Shown here: one piece after another, positions 9,513 to 18,376 of the stretch | Layout of the letters: each line of letters begins with the position of its first letter | Position numbering within the stretch: position 1 is the first letter of the stretch | Origin: Nevskia sp. | Lineage (GTDB): Bacteria; Pseudomonadota; Gammaproteobacteria; Nevskiales; Nevskiaceae | Assembly (NCBI GenBank): GCA_031291075.1 | Contig: JARLJS010000208.1 | Location: forward strand, 59,062-123,061 | DNA length: 64,000 nucleotides | Direction of reading: 5' to 3' | Position numbers and translations under genes: made by a program | The notes under the pieces: generated by a model | Told to the model about the DNA's origin: nothing | Seen by the model: the letters and a program-made list of their open reading frames with translations, nothing else | Databases searched by the model: none

Positions 9513-10400
9513 TCAATGTCCCCTGACCGCCGCCAGCTCGTTGCCGTGCCGCCACTCCAGCAGGCTTTTCAGCCCCAGCGTCACGAACGCCAGCAGCGCC
9601 AGCAGCGAGGCCACCGCGAAGGCGGCCACGAACTGGTAGTCGTTGTAGAGGATCTCCACCTGCAGCGGCATGGTGTTGGTCTGGCCGCGGATGTGGCCGC
9701 TGACCACGGACACCGCGCCGAATTCGCCCATGGCGCGGGCGTTGCAGAGCAGCACGCCGTAGAGCAGGCCCCAGCGGATGTTCGGCAGCGTGACGTGCCA
9801 GAAGGTGCTCCAGCCGCGGGCGCCGAGGGTCAGCGCGGCGTACTCCTCGTCGGTGCCCTGGGCCTGCATCAGCGGGATGAGCTGGCGCGCGACGAACGGG
9901 AAGGTGACGAACACGGTGGCAAGCACGATGCCCGGCGCGGCGAAGATGATGCGGAGACCATGCGCTGAAGCCCAGGGGCCGAGCCAGCCGCGGGCGCCGA
10001 AGATCAGAATGTAGACCAGGCCCGCGATCACCGGCGACACCGAGAACGGCAGGTCGATCAGCGTGATCAACAGCTCCTTGCCACGGAAGCGGAACTTGGC
10101 GATGGCCCAGGCAGCCGCCACGCCGAACGCAGTGTTGAGCGGCACCGCCATGGCGGCGGTCAGCAGCGTCAGCTTGATCGAAGACCAGGCATCCGGATCG
10201 GCCAGCGCGGCGAAGTAGGCGCGCACGCCCCCGGACAGGGCCTGGGCGAACACGGCCGCCAGCGGCAGCAGCAGGAATACGCCGAGGAACAGCACGGTCG
10301 TGCCGATCAGCAGCAGGCGCACCGCCCGGGGTTCGCCGATCGCGGCGTTGGTCTGCACCAGCGGCACGAACGGAGTTTGCATATCGGCGGGCTCGTCCAT
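9513..10400 (-). CDS. cysW: Sulfate ABC transporter permease CysW
   Basis: Inner-membrane permease, 295 residues with about six membrane segments. The EAA loop motif that contacts the ATPase is seen as EEYAALTLGARGWSTFWHVTLPNIRWGLL, followed by the CysW block NARAMGEFGAVSVVSGHIRGQTNTMPLQVEILYNDYQF. It begins three bases after the cysT stop. Another ATG six codons in could also start it; both have weak ribosome-binding sites, consistent with translational coupling. Confidence 0.94.
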   Translation of the reverse strand: MDEPADMQTPFVPLVQTNAAIGEPRAVRLLLIGTTVLFLGVFLLLPLAAVFAQALSGGVRAYFAALADPDAWSSIKLTLLTAAMAVPLNTAFGVAAAWAIAKFRFRGKELLITLIDLPFSVSPVIAGLVYILIFGARGWLGPWASAHGLRIIFAAPGIVLATVFVTFPFVARQLIPLMQAQGTDEEYAALTLGARGWSTFWHVTLPNIRWGLLYGVLLCNARAMGEFGAVSVVSGHIRGQTNTMPLQVEILYNDYQFVAAFAVASLLALLAFVTLGLKSLLEWRHGNELAAVRGH

Positions 10401-10403
10401 GGC

Positions 10404-11261
10404 TCAGGTTCCGCGCCGCCGCCGCCAGGCCTGCAGCAGGTTGATCGCCAGCAGCAGGGTGAAGGAGATGATCAGCATGGCCGATGCCACCGCGGTGGCG
10501 CCGGCGTAGTCGAACTCCTCCAGCCGGATCATGATCAGCAGCGGCGCGATCTCCGACACGTTCGGGATGTTGCCGGCGATGAAGATCACCGAACCGTATT
10601 CGCCCACGCCGCGGGCGAAGGCGAGCGCCACGCCGGTCAGCAGCGCCGGCAGTATCGCCGGCAGGATGATGCGCGTGACCGTCCGCCAGCGCGTGGCGCC
10701 GAGCGTGGCGGCGGCCTCCTCGAGCTGCTTCTCCGCTTCCTCCAGCACCGGTTCCAGTGTGCGCACCACGAAGGGCAGGCCGATGAAAGTCATGGCCAGC
10801 ACCACGCCGGCCGGATGGTAGGCGAGCTGGATGCCGAGCTTCGCCAGCGGCGCGCCCAGCCAGCCATTGGGCGCGTAGATCGCGGTCAGGGCGATGCCGG
10901 CGACCGCCGTGGGTAACGCGAAGGGCAGGTCCACCATGGCCTGGAGCAGTTGCTTGCCCGGAAAGCGGTAGCGCACGAACGACCACGCCACCAGGCTGCC
11001 GAACACCGCGTTGATCGCCGCCGCGGCGAGCGCTCCGCCAAAGCTCAGCCGCAGCGCCGCCAGCACGCGCGGCGCGCTCAGCACGTGCCAGAAGCCGGTC
11101 AGGCCCAGGCCGGCAGAGCGCAGTAACAACCCGGCCAGCGGGATCAGCACCAGCAGGGAGAGGTAGGTGAGGCTGAACCCCAGGGTCAGGCTGAAGCCGG
11201 GCATGACCGCCCGCCTGCGTCGGCCCCGCGCCACCGCAAGCCCGGGTGTGGCGGCGGTCAT
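10404..11261 (-). CDS. cysT: Sulfate ABC transporter permease CysT
   Basis: Inner-membrane permease partner of CysW, also called CysU. The 285-residue product has six membrane segments and the EAA loop EEAAATLGATRWRTVTRIILPAILPALL, followed by ARGVGEYGSVIFIAGNIP. I placed the start at ATG 11261 because it overlaps the stop of the upstream gene as ATGA and removes a 34-residue, non-conserved N-terminal extension; the first membrane helix then begins near residue 25. Confidence 0.93.
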   Translation of the reverse strand: MTAATPGLAVARGRRRRAVMPGFSLTLGFSLTYLSLLVLIPLAGLLLRSAGLGLTGFWHVLSAPRVLAALRLSFGGALAAAAINAVFGSLVAWSFVRYRFPGKQLLQAMVDLPFALPTAVAGIALTAIYAPNGWLGAPLAKLGIQLAYHPAGVVLAMTFIGLPFVVRTLEPVLEEAEKQLEEAAATLGATRWRTVTRIILPAILPALLTGVALAFARGVGEYGSVIFIAGNIPNVSEIAPLLIMIRLEEFDYAGATAVASAMLIISFTLLLAINLLQAWRRRRGT

Positions 11262-11881
11262 AGGAAATCCAGGTCCCCGGCCCGATAGGTCTTCTGCTGC
11301 GGCTGCGGCGCGTGGCTCAACGCCAGCCGCCGCCGGTCGATCCAGCGTGTGCTGCTCAACCACAGCCCCTCGAATTCGGCGCCGTGGTGGCGGTTATAGA
11401 AGATCAGCCGGCGTTGCTGCGTGTCCAACAGCACCACCTTGTTCTCGTGGGTCAGGCCCGCCTCGACCAGCGCCAGGAAACTGGGGTGGCTGAGCATTTC
11501 CGGCCAGTTCACCGCCAGCGGGCGCAGCAGGTCGATCGCGAAGTGCCAGCTGTCCGAGTGCCCCGGCACGCGGGCCCTGAGCCGCAGCGTGCCGTTGTGC
11601 ATGAGCTGGAAGCGCTCGCTGACCTTGATCGGATGCGCGTTGTCGGCGAGGTCCGAGCCGCGTGTGCGCAGGCGGAGGTGGAGGCACAGTTCGGCATCCT
11701 GCAGCGACTGCAGGCGCCGGTCGATCGCCGCCGCGTCCACCTGGGCGTACCGTTCCAGCAGCGGCTCGCCGCCGGCGTCGAAGCCCATCAGGCCCCAGCC
11801 GTCCTTGTTGAAGGCGGCGGCGGCCTCGACCAGTTCGCGCGGCACGTTGCGGCCGGCCGGCTTGTGCAGGATCAGGCACAT
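11258..11881 (-). CDS. Class II glutamine amidotransferase-like protein in sulfate operon
   Basis: A 207-residue protein starting Met-Cys-Leu-Ile. Removal of Met would expose Cys2 as an N-terminal nucleophile, as in class II glutamine amidotransferases. Other Ntn-fold landmarks are NKDGWGLMGF (about 27-36), LHLRLRTRGSDLADNAHPI (about 68-86) and LMHNGTLR, which parallel the glutamine-binding loops. No synthetase domain is attached, and substrate and partner are unknown. The ATG at 11881 shares one base with the stop of mop (TGATG), and the stop overlaps cysT, so it is embedded in the sulfate operon. Whether it acts on glutamine or another amide is open. Confidence 0.72.
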   Translation of the reverse strand: MCLILHKPAGRNVPRELVEAAAAFNKDGWGLMGFDAGGEPLLERYAQVDAAAIDRRLQSLQDAELCLHLRLRTRGSDLADNAHPIKVSERFQLMHNGTLRLRARVPGHSDSWHFAIDLLRPLAVNWPEMLSHPSFLALVEAGLTHENKVVLLDTQQRRLIFYNRHHGAEFEGLWLSSTRWIDRRRLALSHAPQPQQKTYRAGDLDFL

Positions 11882-12099
11882 CAATCGAGTCTGGCCACCA
11901 GCACGTCGGTGGCCTTGAACAGTGCCAGGGCCTGGTCGCCTTCGCGCAGCGGCAGGCGGTCGACCGAGCTGGTGGTCACCACCGCCGAAACGATGCCGAG
12001 GCTGGTCTCGATCTCCACTTCCGAGACCACCGAGCCGCGGCGGATGTTGACCACGGTGCCGCGCAGCTGGTTGCGGGTGTTGACGCCGGTGATGGACAT
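11881..12099 (-). CDS. Molbindin-like TOBE/Mop domain protein
   Basis: A 72-residue single Mop (TOBE) domain: NQLRGTVVNIRRGSVVSEVEIETSLG then VVTTSSVDRLPLREGDQALALFKATDVLVAR. Such molbindins bind molybdate, tungstate or sulfate-like oxyanions as oligomers in the cytoplasm. Its place between sbp and the cysTWA genes suggests oxyanion buffering or sensing for the transporter. Start ATG at 12099. The length is normal for the family. Confidence 0.85.
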   Translation of the reverse strand: MSITGVNTRNQLRGTVVNIRRGSVVSEVEIETSLGIVSAVVTTSSVDRLPLREGDQALALFKATDVLVARLD

Positions 12100-12157
12100 G
12101 ACGGTCGGGTTGCTCCGCAGTATGGTGGAGGGGATTGCCGTGTACGCGTCCGCCCCG

Positions 12158-13162
12158 TTACGAGCCGGATCCCGGCTTGTAGATCTGGTCGAACACGCCG
12201 CCGTCGCCGAAAAACTTCGGTTGTGCCACGCGCCAGCCGCCGAACTGCTGGATGCCGGTGAGCTCGATCTTCGGGAAATCCTTGGCGTGCGCGGCGGCGA
12301 CCTTGGGGTCGAGCGGACGATAGTGGTTCCTGACGATGATCTCCTGCGCTTCCGGCGTGTAGAGATAACGCAGGTAGGCTTCGGCCACCTTTTCGGTGCC
12401 GTGCTTCCTGGCGTACTTGTCCACCACCGCCACCGGCGGCTGCGCCAGGATCGACAGCGACGGCGCCACGATCTCGAACTTGTCGGCGCCGAACTCGTCG
12501 AGCGCCAGGTAGGCTTCGTTTTCCCAGGCGATCAGCACGTCGCCCAGGCCGCGCTGGGCGAAGCTGGTGGTGGAGCCGCGCGCGCCGGAGTCGAGCACAG
12601 GCACGTTCTTGTACAGGCCGGCGACGAAGGCGCGTGCCTTGGCGTCGTCGTTGGCGTTGTGCTTCAGTGCGTAGGCATAGGCCGCCAGGAAGTTCCAGCG
12701 TCCGCCGCTGGAGGTCTTGGGATTGGGGGTGATCACCGCGACGCCCGGCTTCACCAGGTCGTCCCAGTCCTTGATGCCTTTGGGGTTGCCCTTGCGCACC
12801 AGCAGCACGACGGTGGAATTGTAGGGCGTGCTGTCGCCGGGCAGGCGCGACTGCCAGTTGTCCGGCAGCAGATCGCCGTTGTCGTGCAGCGCGTCGATGT
12901 CGGAGGCGATGCCCAGCGTCACCACGTCGGCTTCGAGGCCGTCGATCACCGAGCGGGCCTGCTTGGAGGAGCCGCCGTGCGACTGTTTGATGCTCAGCTC
13001 CTCACCGGTCTTCGCCTTCCACTCAGCAGTGAATTTGGCGTTGATCTGCTGGTACAACTCGCGCGTGGGGTCATAGGACACATTGAGCAATTCCGCCGCC
13101 TGGCCGTGCAAGGGCAGGAGGGCGGCGGCGAAGAGCGCGGGTACGGCGAGGCGGCGCAGCAT
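12158..13162 (-). CDS. sbp: Periplasmic sulfate-binding protein
   Basis: Periplasmic receptor of the sulfate importer. From ATG 13162 (GGAG before it) the product has 334 residues with a Sec signal [23 protein letters not shown], mature start near [15 protein letters not shown]. Family signatures: [25 protein letters not shown] and [20 protein letters not shown], the first contributing to oxyanion binding. A longer in-frame start 14 codons upstream would spoil the signal peptide. It is first in its operon and follows a distinctly AT-rich stretch that should hold the promoter. Confidence 0.94.
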   Translation of the reverse strand: MLRRLAVPALFAAALLPLHGQAAELLNVSYDPTRELYQQINAKFTAEWKAKTGEELSIKQSHGGSSKQARSVIDGLEADVVTLGIASDIDALHDNGDLLPDNWQSRLPGDSTPYNSTVVLLVRKGNPKGIKDWDDLVKPGVAVITPNPKTSSGGRWNFLAAYAYALKHNANDDAKARAFVAGLYKNVPVLDSGARGSTTSFAQRGLGDVLIAWENEAYLALDEFGADKFEIVAPSLSILAQPPVAVVDKYARKHGTEKVAEAYLRYLYTPEAQEIIVRNHYRPLDPKVAAAHAKDFPKIELTGIQQFGGWRVAQPKFFGDGGVFDQIYKPGSGS

Positions 13163-13265
13163 GGGCAGGGCTCCGGGAAACGGTGAGGAGCCGCTATCTT
13201 GCAAGTCCGCCTATATTTTTAAAAAGAATATTAAGTGAATATGATATTTCGAAAAGGCATAACAA
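13163..13265 (-). promoter_or_regulatory. AT-rich promoter region of sulfate operon
   Basis: The 60 bases 13205-13265 are strikingly AT-rich (runs such as TATTTTTAAAAAGAATATTAA) against a GC-rich genome. They lie between ygfZ and sbp, so the sulfate operon promoter and a CysB-type activator site are likely here, but no clear consensus can be named. Confidence 0.45.
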
Positions 13266-14279
13266 TCAGCTTTCCGGTCCGTCCATAAGTTCCAGCATAG
13301 CGCCCTCCGGATTGCCCAGGCGCAGGATCGCGCCGGACTGGCCGAGTTGCAGCACCGCCAGCAGTGCCGTGCCCTCGGTGCAAGGCGCCGCATCCACCAC
13401 TTCGCCGACCGCCTGGCCGTCGCCGCCGGCCGCATACAGCTGGCTGCCGGGCACCACCCCGGCCGCTGCCGTGTGCGCGCGGAACATGCGGCGCTTGAGG
13501 TTGCCGAGATAGTGCATGCGCGCCACGATCTCCTGCCCCGGGTAGCAGCCCTTGCTGAAGCTGATCGCACCGAGCCGGTCGAGGTTCAGCATCTGGGCCA
13601 CAAAATGATCGGCGGTCGCCGGGCGGATCGAGGGCAGCCCGGCTAGGATGTCGAGCAGCCGCCAGGCCGCGGTGCCGACCGGAACCGCCTGCTGCGCCAG
13701 CGCCGGCCACAGCGTGCGCAGCCGCTCCGCGCCGGCATGCACGGTGTAGCGTTCCACCGTTCCCGGCCGGCGGATCACGGCCAGATCGCCAGCTGCCGCG
13801 CAGTCCCAGTCCTGTGCCGGCACCGGCAGGCCGGCGCCGGCGAGCAGCTCGGCGGCCTGCGGGCCGGCCAGGCCCAGGGCGCAGTACCCGGCGGCTTCCT
13901 CCAGCGTCACCTTCGCCCGCAACACGAACATGCGCAGCCGCTTGAGGGTGGCAGGCAGGGTGTCGCGGCGCGCTTCCAGCACGATGGCATCGCCGTCACG
14001 TCGTAGCGCGAACAGGTCGAGCACGCGCCCCTTGGGGCTGTTGTAGGTGGCCAGCTGCACATGCGCCGGAACGAGCTGGCGCAGGTCGTTGCTGAGCTGG
14101 TTTTGCAGAAATGTGTCGGCCTCGGCGCCGGCGGCGCGGATCGCGCCGAGCTGGAGCAGCGGGGTCACCGTCGTGCCGGAAAGCGCCGCGGCCGCTTCTT
14201 CCTCGATGCCGCCGAACGCGGCGTCGCCGTGCGCGTCGAGGCGCAGCGAGGGGGCCGACAGCCACGCTGGATTGCTCAT
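13266..14279 (-). CDS. ygfZ: Folate-binding protein YgfZ (tRNA-modifying/Fe-S repair)
   Basis: A 337-residue GcvT-like protein that uses tetrahydrofolate to help maintain [4Fe-4S] enzymes. The diagnostic motif KGCYPGQEIVARMHYLG is present, with its conserved Cys, and the N-terminal half has FLQNQLSNDLRQL and TYNSPKGRVLDLFALRRDGD. It is divergent from the SDHAF4-like gene and sdh operon, an apt neighbour because succinate dehydrogenase carries three Fe-S clusters. Length normal; start ATG 14279. Confidence 0.93.
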   Translation of the reverse strand: MSNPAWLSAPSLRLDAHGDAAFGGIEEEAAAALSGTTVTPLLQLGAIRAAGAEADTFLQNQLSNDLRQLVPAHVQLATYNSPKGRVLDLFALRRDGDAIVLEARRDTLPATLKRLRMFVLRAKVTLEEAAGYCALGLAGPQAAELLAGAGLPVPAQDWDCAAAGDLAVIRRPGTVERYTVHAGAERLRTLWPALAQQAVPVGTAAWRLLDILAGLPSIRPATADHFVAQMLNLDRLGAISFSKGCYPGQEIVARMHYLGNLKRRMFRAHTAAAGVVPGSQLYAAGGDGQAVGEVVDAAPCTEGTALLAVLQLGQSGAILRLGNPEGAMLELMDGPES

Positions 14280-14337
14280 GTGCGGAGGAATTGCCGGGGG
14301 ATCGTTGCCATGCAGCTGTGAATTTTGTCACACTAGC

Positions 14338-14553
14338 ATGGATAAGCAGGCCGCCATGAATTCCAATTCCCCAAGCAACACCCCAGCTCAGGCGCCGGCG
14401 TCCGCCGTGGACGCGCCAGCGCAGGCGGGGAGCGCGGACCTGGCCGTAGCGCCGGTGACCGCCGCGCCACGCGAACTCGGTGGGCGCAAGGACGGCACCG
14501 AACCGACCCGCTTCGGCGACTGGGAGAAGCATGGCCGCTGCATCGATTTCTGA
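14338..14553 (+). CDS. SDHAF4-like succinate dehydrogenase assembly factor (DUF1674)
   Basis: A 71-residue protein with a disordered Pro/Ala-rich N-terminus and the conserved C-terminal DUF1674 block GGRKDGTEPTRFGDWEKHGRCIDF, which matches eukaryotic SDHAF4 and alphaproteobacterial homologues. SDHAF4 binds the flavinylated SdhA before complex assembly. The start is uncertain: ATG 14338 or ATG 14356, neither with a strong ribosome-binding site. It lies 79 bases before sdhC, which supports the role. Confidence 0.82.
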   Translation: MDKQAAMNSNSPSNTPAQAPASAVDAPAQAGSADLAVAPVTAAPRELGGRKDGTEPTRFGDWEKHGRCIDF

Positions 14554-14632
14554 GTCCGCTGGCGTTCGCACGGCTTGCGCCGCCTGATGTCGACGGACGC
14601 CCAGGGACGTCAATAATTTCAAGGAAACCGTC

Positions 14633-15040
14633 ATGTCAGCAAAATCGTCCGCCGAACGAGCCGCAGCGCGTCCCCTGTCACCTTTCATGCTGGGGCAGTA
14701 TTACCGCTTCCAGATCAGCTCGCTGCTGTCCATCACCCATCGCATCACCGGCGTCGGCCTGGCGCTGGGCACGCTGTTCCTGGCCGCCTGGTTGATGTCC
14801 GCGGCGACGGGGCCGGCGGCCTACCAGCGCTTCGCCGCCTGCGCGCGCAGCCCGATCGGGCTGATCCTGCTGCTGGGCTGGAGCTGGTCGCTGCTGTACC
14901 ACCTGTGCAACGGTGTGCGCCACCTGGTGTGGGATGCCGGTTACGCCTTCGAGAAGAAGAACGTCGACGCCGGCGGCTGGGCGGTGGTGATCGGCTCGGT
15001 CGTGCTCACCGCCGCGGTCTGGCTGACCGCTTATATCTGA
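14633..15040 (+). CDS. sdhC: Succinate dehydrogenase cytochrome b556 subunit
   Basis: Membrane anchor of complex II, 135 residues and three membrane segments. RPLSPFMLGQYYRFQISSLLSITHRITG is the classic SdhC start, including the quinone-site Ser and the conserved SITHR. The heme b ligand His is in LLYHLCNGVRHLVWD. It heads sdhCDAB. Confidence 0.95.
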   Translation: MSAKSSAERAAARPLSPFMLGQYYRFQISSLLSITHRITGVGLALGTLFLAAWLMSAATGPAAYQRFAACARSPIGLILLLGWSWSLLYHLCNGVRHLVWDAGYAFEKKNVDAGGWAVVIGSVVLTAAVWLTAYI

Positions 15041-15071
15041 ATTCGCTTCTGATTCGCTCCGGGAGATCGTC

Positions 15072-15455
15072 ATGAGTCTGCGTTCACCGCTGTCCCAGGC
15101 GCGGGGCCTGGGATCGGCCAAGGATGGTGTCGGGCACTGGTGGGCGCAGCGCCTCACCGCGTTGGCGCTGGTGCCGCTGTCGCTGTGGTTCGTCTTCAGC
15201 GTCGCGCACTACCGTGTCGCCGACTACGGCACCATGCTGGCCTGGCTGCACAACCCCTACGTGGCGGTGGCGCTGGTGCTGTATTTCATCGCACTGTTCT
15301 ATCACTCCGCGCTTGGCGTGCAGGTGGTGGTCGAGGACTACGTCGCCAACGAGGCCGCCAAGCTGACGCTGCTGGTGCTGGCGAAGTTCTTCCACTTCGC
15401 GCTCGCCGCGGCCAGCGTGTTCGCGGTTCTCAAGATTGCCTTCGGAGCGTATTAA
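15072..15455 (+). CDS. sdhD: Succinate dehydrogenase hydrophobic membrane anchor SdhD
   Basis: Second membrane anchor, 127 residues with three membrane segments. The motif [16 protein letters not shown] holds the heme/quinone-site His and Asp-Tyr. N-terminal [29 protein letters not shown] is typical. Its TAA stop overlaps the sdhA ATG (TAATG). Confidence 0.94.
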   Translation: MSLRSPLSQARGLGSAKDGVGHWWAQRLTALALVPLSLWFVFSVAHYRVADYGTMLAWLHNPYVAVALVLYFIALFYHSALGVQVVVEDYVANEAAKLTLLVLAKFFHFALAAASVFAVLKIAFGAY

Positions 15456-17248
15456 TGTCCGCCGCTTATCCCATCGTCCACCATGAATACGACGTGGTCG
15501 TTGTCGGTGCCGGCGGCGCCGGCTTGCGTGCCACCGTCGGCCTGGCGCAGGCCGGCCTCAAGACCGCCAACCTGACCAAGGTGTTTCCCACCCGCAGCCA
15601 CACGGTGGCGGCGCAGGGCGGTATCTCGGCAGCGCTCGGCAACATGGGCGAGGACGACTGGCGCTGGCACATGTACGACACCGTCAAGGGCTCCGACTGG
15701 CTCGGCGACCAGGACGCGATCCAGTACATGTGCCGCGAGGCGCCGGCTGCGGTGATCGAGCTGGAGCACTGGGGCGTGCCGTTCTCGCGCACGCCGGAAG
15801 GCCGGATCTACCAGCGCCCGTTCGGCGGCATGACCACGCATTACGGCGAAGGCACCGCGCAGCGCACCTGCGCCGCGGCCGACCGTACCGGCCACGCCAT
15901 GCTGCACGCGATGTACCAGCAGTCGCTGAAGAACCACGCCGAATTCTTCATCGAATATTTTGCCCTGGACCTGCTGACGGATGCCGACGGCTCGGTGCAC
16001 GGCGTGCTGGCCTGGGACCTGGCCAGCGGCGAGCTGCACCGCTTCCGCGCGAAGATGGTGATCCTGGCCACCGGCGGCTATGGCCGCGCCTACTTCTCCG
16101 CCACCTCCGCCCACACCTGCACCGGCGACGGCGGCGGCATGGCGCTGCGCGCCGGCATCCCGCTGCAGGATATGGAGTTCGTGCAGTTCCACCCGACCGG
16201 CATCTACGGCTCCGGCTGCCTGATCACCGAGGGCGCGCGCGGGGAGGGTGGCTATCTCACCAACTCCAAGGGCGAGCGCTTCATGGAGCGCTACGCCCCG
16301 AACCGCAAGGACCTCGCTTCCCGCGACGTGGTGTCGCGCTCGATGACGATCGAGATCCGCGAAGGCCGCGGCGTGGGCGAGCACAACGACCACATCCACC
16401 TGCACCTCGAGCACCTCGGGCCGGAGGTGCTGCACAAGCGGCTGCCCGGTATCTCCGAGACCGCCAAGATCTTCGCTGGCGTGGACGTGACCAAGGAGCC
16501 GATCCCGGTGCTGCCCACCGTGCATTACAACATGGGCGGCATCCCCTGCAATTTCCACGGCGAGGCGGTGACCTGCCTCGACGCCAAGACCGACACGGTG
16601 ATTCCCGGGCTGATGGCGGTGGGCGAGGCGGCCTGCGTCTCCGTGCACGGCGCCAACCGCCTGGGCTCGAACTCGCTGCTTGACCTGGTGGTGTTCGGCC
16701 GGGCCGCGGCGCACCGCTGCGCCGAGGTGGTCAAGCCGGGCGCCAAGCACAAGGTCATCTCCAAGGACTCGGAGGAGAAGTCGCTGGCGCGCTTCGACAA
16801 GCTGCGCCATGCCAAGAGCGGCAGCCTGTCGACCGCCAAGGTCCGGCTCGACATGCAGAAGACCATGCAGAACCACGCCGCCGTGTTCCGCACCAGCAAG
16901 TCGCTGGACGAGGGTGTGATCAAGCTGAAGAAGGACGTCGAGTCGTTCCGTGAGGTCAAGGTGTCCGATGCCTCGCTGGTATGGAACTCGGACCTGATGG
17001 AGACGCTGGAGCTGGACAACCTGCTGGGCCAGGCCCTGGTCACCATCAGCTCGGCGCAGAACCGCAAGGAGTCCCGGGGCGCGCACGCGCACGAGGACTA
17101 CCCGGATCGCGACGACGCCAGCTGGATGAAGCACACCATCGCCTGGCGCAACGGCGAGACCGAGGTGAACATCGGCTATCGCCCGGTGCACACCTGGACG
17201 CTGGACGACGAGATGAAGTATGTCGAACCCAAGAAGCGGACGTACTGA
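15455..17248 (+). CDS. sdhA: Succinate dehydrogenase flavoprotein subunit
   Basis: Catalytic FAD subunit that oxidises succinate to fumarate on the cytoplasmic face. The 597-residue product begins [25 protein letters not shown] (FAD dinucleotide fold). The His that covalently carries FAD is in [17 protein letters not shown], and the substrate-site Arg/His residues are in [21 protein letters not shown] and RDVVSRSM. C-terminal [14 protein letters not shown] is characteristic. ATG 15455 shares a base with the sdhD stop. If rhodoquinone is made here (rquA), the enzyme could also run as fumarate reductase. Confidence 0.96.
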   Translation: MSAAYPIVHHEYDVVVVGAGGAGLRATVGLAQAGLKTANLTKVFPTRSHTVAAQGGISAALGNMGEDDWRWHMYDTVKGSDWLGDQDAIQYMCREAPAAVIELEHWGVPFSRTPEGRIYQRPFGGMTTHYGEGTAQRTCAAADRTGHAMLHAMYQQSLKNHAEFFIEYFALDLLTDADGSVHGVLAWDLASGELHRFRAKMVILATGGYGRAYFSATSAHTCTGDGGGMALRAGIPLQDMEFVQFHPTGIYGSGCLITEGARGEGGYLTNSKGERFMERYAPNRKDLASRDVVSRSMTIEIREGRGVGEHNDHIHLHLEHLGPEVLHKRLPGISETAKIFAGVDVTKEPIPVLPTVHYNMGGIPCNFHGEAVTCLDAKTDTVIPGLMAVGEAACVSVHGANRLGSNSLLDLVVFGRAAAHRCAEVVKPGAKHKVISKDSEEKSLARFDKLRHAKSGSLSTAKVRLDMQKTMQNHAAVFRTSKSLDEGVIKLKKDVESFREVKVSDASLVWNSDLMETLELDNLLGQALVTISSAQNRKESRGAHAHEDYPDRDDASWMKHTIAWRNGETEVNIGYRPVHTWTLDDEMKYVEPKKRTY

Positions 17249-17261
17249 CTAGGACGCAAAC

Positions 17262-18047
17262 ATGGCACAGCTCACCCTGCCGAAGAACTCGAAGATCGAC
17301 AAAGCCGCCGGCAAGACCTACAAGGCGCCGGCCGGCGCGAAGAACGTGCGCGCGTTCAAGATCTACCGCTACGATCCGGACACCCAGGCCAATCCGCGCG
17401 TCGATACCTACGAGGTCGACATGGACGCCTGCGGTCCGATGGTCCTGGACGCGCTGATCAAGATCAAGAATGAGATCGACAGCACGCTGACGTTCCGCCG
17501 CTCCTGCCGCGAGGGCATCTGCGGTTCCTGCGCCATGAACATCGACGGCACCAACACGCTGGCCTGCCTGCACGCCTGCGGCGACGTCAAGGGCGACGTG
17601 AAGATCTACCCGCTGCCGCACATGCCGGTGGTGAAGGACCTGGTGCCGGACCTGACGCATTTCTACGCCCAGTACGCGTCGATCGAGCCCTGGCTCAAGA
17701 CCGACACCCCGCCGCCGACGCGCGAGCGCCTGCAGACGGAGGAGGACCGCGCCAAGCTGGACGGCCTGTACGAGTGCATCCTGTGCGCCTGCTGCTCGAC
17801 GAGCTGCCCCAGCTACTGGTGGAACGGCGACCGCTACCTCGGCCCGGCGATCCTGATGGCGGCGTACCGCTGGCTGGTGGACTCGCGCGACGAAGCGACC
17901 GGCGAGCGCCTGGACCAGCTCGAGGATCCGTTCAAGCTGTACCGCTGCCATACGATCCTCAACTGCTCGCGCACCTGCCCGAAGGGCCTCAACCCGGCGC
18001 GCGCGATCGCCGAAACCAAGAAGATGCTGGTAGAGCGCAAGGTCTGA
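17262..18047 (+). CDS. sdhB: Succinate dehydrogenase iron-sulfur subunit
   Basis: Electron-transfer subunit, 261 residues. All clusters are seen: [2Fe-2S] [22 protein letters not shown], [4Fe-4S] [12 protein letters not shown] and [3Fe-4S] [17 protein letters not shown]. An unusually long N-terminus (about 25 extra residues before FKIYRYDPD) is present. Confidence 0.95.
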   Translation: MAQLTLPKNSKIDKAAGKTYKAPAGAKNVRAFKIYRYDPDTQANPRVDTYEVDMDACGPMVLDALIKIKNEIDSTLTFRRSCREGICGSCAMNIDGTNTLACLHACGDVKGDVKIYPLPHMPVVKDLVPDLTHFYAQYASIEPWLKTDTPPPTRERLQTEEDRAKLDGLYECILCACCSTSCPSYWWNGDRYLGPAILMAAYRWLVDSRDEATGERLDQLEDPFKLYRCHTILNCSRTCPKGLNPARAIAETKKMLVERKV

Positions 18048-18078
18048 AGCCCGTCGGGCGCCGCCAAGCAAGCTTGGC

Positions 18079-18339
18079 ATGACCGATCCCGCCGCCAGCC
18101 TCGCACCCCAGGACCGCGGCCGCATCCGCTGGCGTTGCCGGCGCGGCATGCGCGAGTTGGACGTGCTGCTGGAAGGCTATCTGAATTGCCGCTTCGACCA
18201 CGCGCCGGCGGCGGAACAGCAGGCGTTCCTGCGCCTGCTCGACTGCGAGGACCCCGATATCTGGTCGTGGCTGCTCGGCTATACGCCGCCGCCCGCGGAG
18301 CTTGTCGATGTCGTCGCCAAACTAAGAGCTCAGCCATGA
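18079..18339 (+). CDS. sdhE: FAD assembly factor SdhE
   Basis: An 86-residue SdhE (DUF339) protein that promotes covalent flavinylation of SdhA. The RGMRELD motif (about 22-28) that contacts SdhA is intact, as is DCEDPDIWSWLLGY. The last codons and stop fall in a perfect inverted repeat that also encodes the start of ygfX. Confidence 0.93.
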   Translation: MTDPAASLAPQDRGRIRWRCRRGMRELDVLLEGYLNCRFDHAPAAEQQAFLRLLDCEDPDIWSWLLGYTPPPAELVDVVAKLRAQP

Positions 18340-18376
18340 ATAAATCGCAGGTGCGATTTATTCATGGCTGAGCTCT
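18325..18376 (+). repeat. Perfect 25-bp-arm inverted repeat spanning sdhE stop and ygfX start
   Basis: Positions 18325-18349 and 18352-18376 are exact reverse complements around a two-base centre. The left arm encodes the sdhE C-terminus and TGA (18337-18339); the right arm holds the ygfX ATG (18364) and its next codons. RNA from this stretch should fold into a very stable hairpin that could block translation of ygfX or end transcription, though no T-run follows. Confidence 0.9.
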
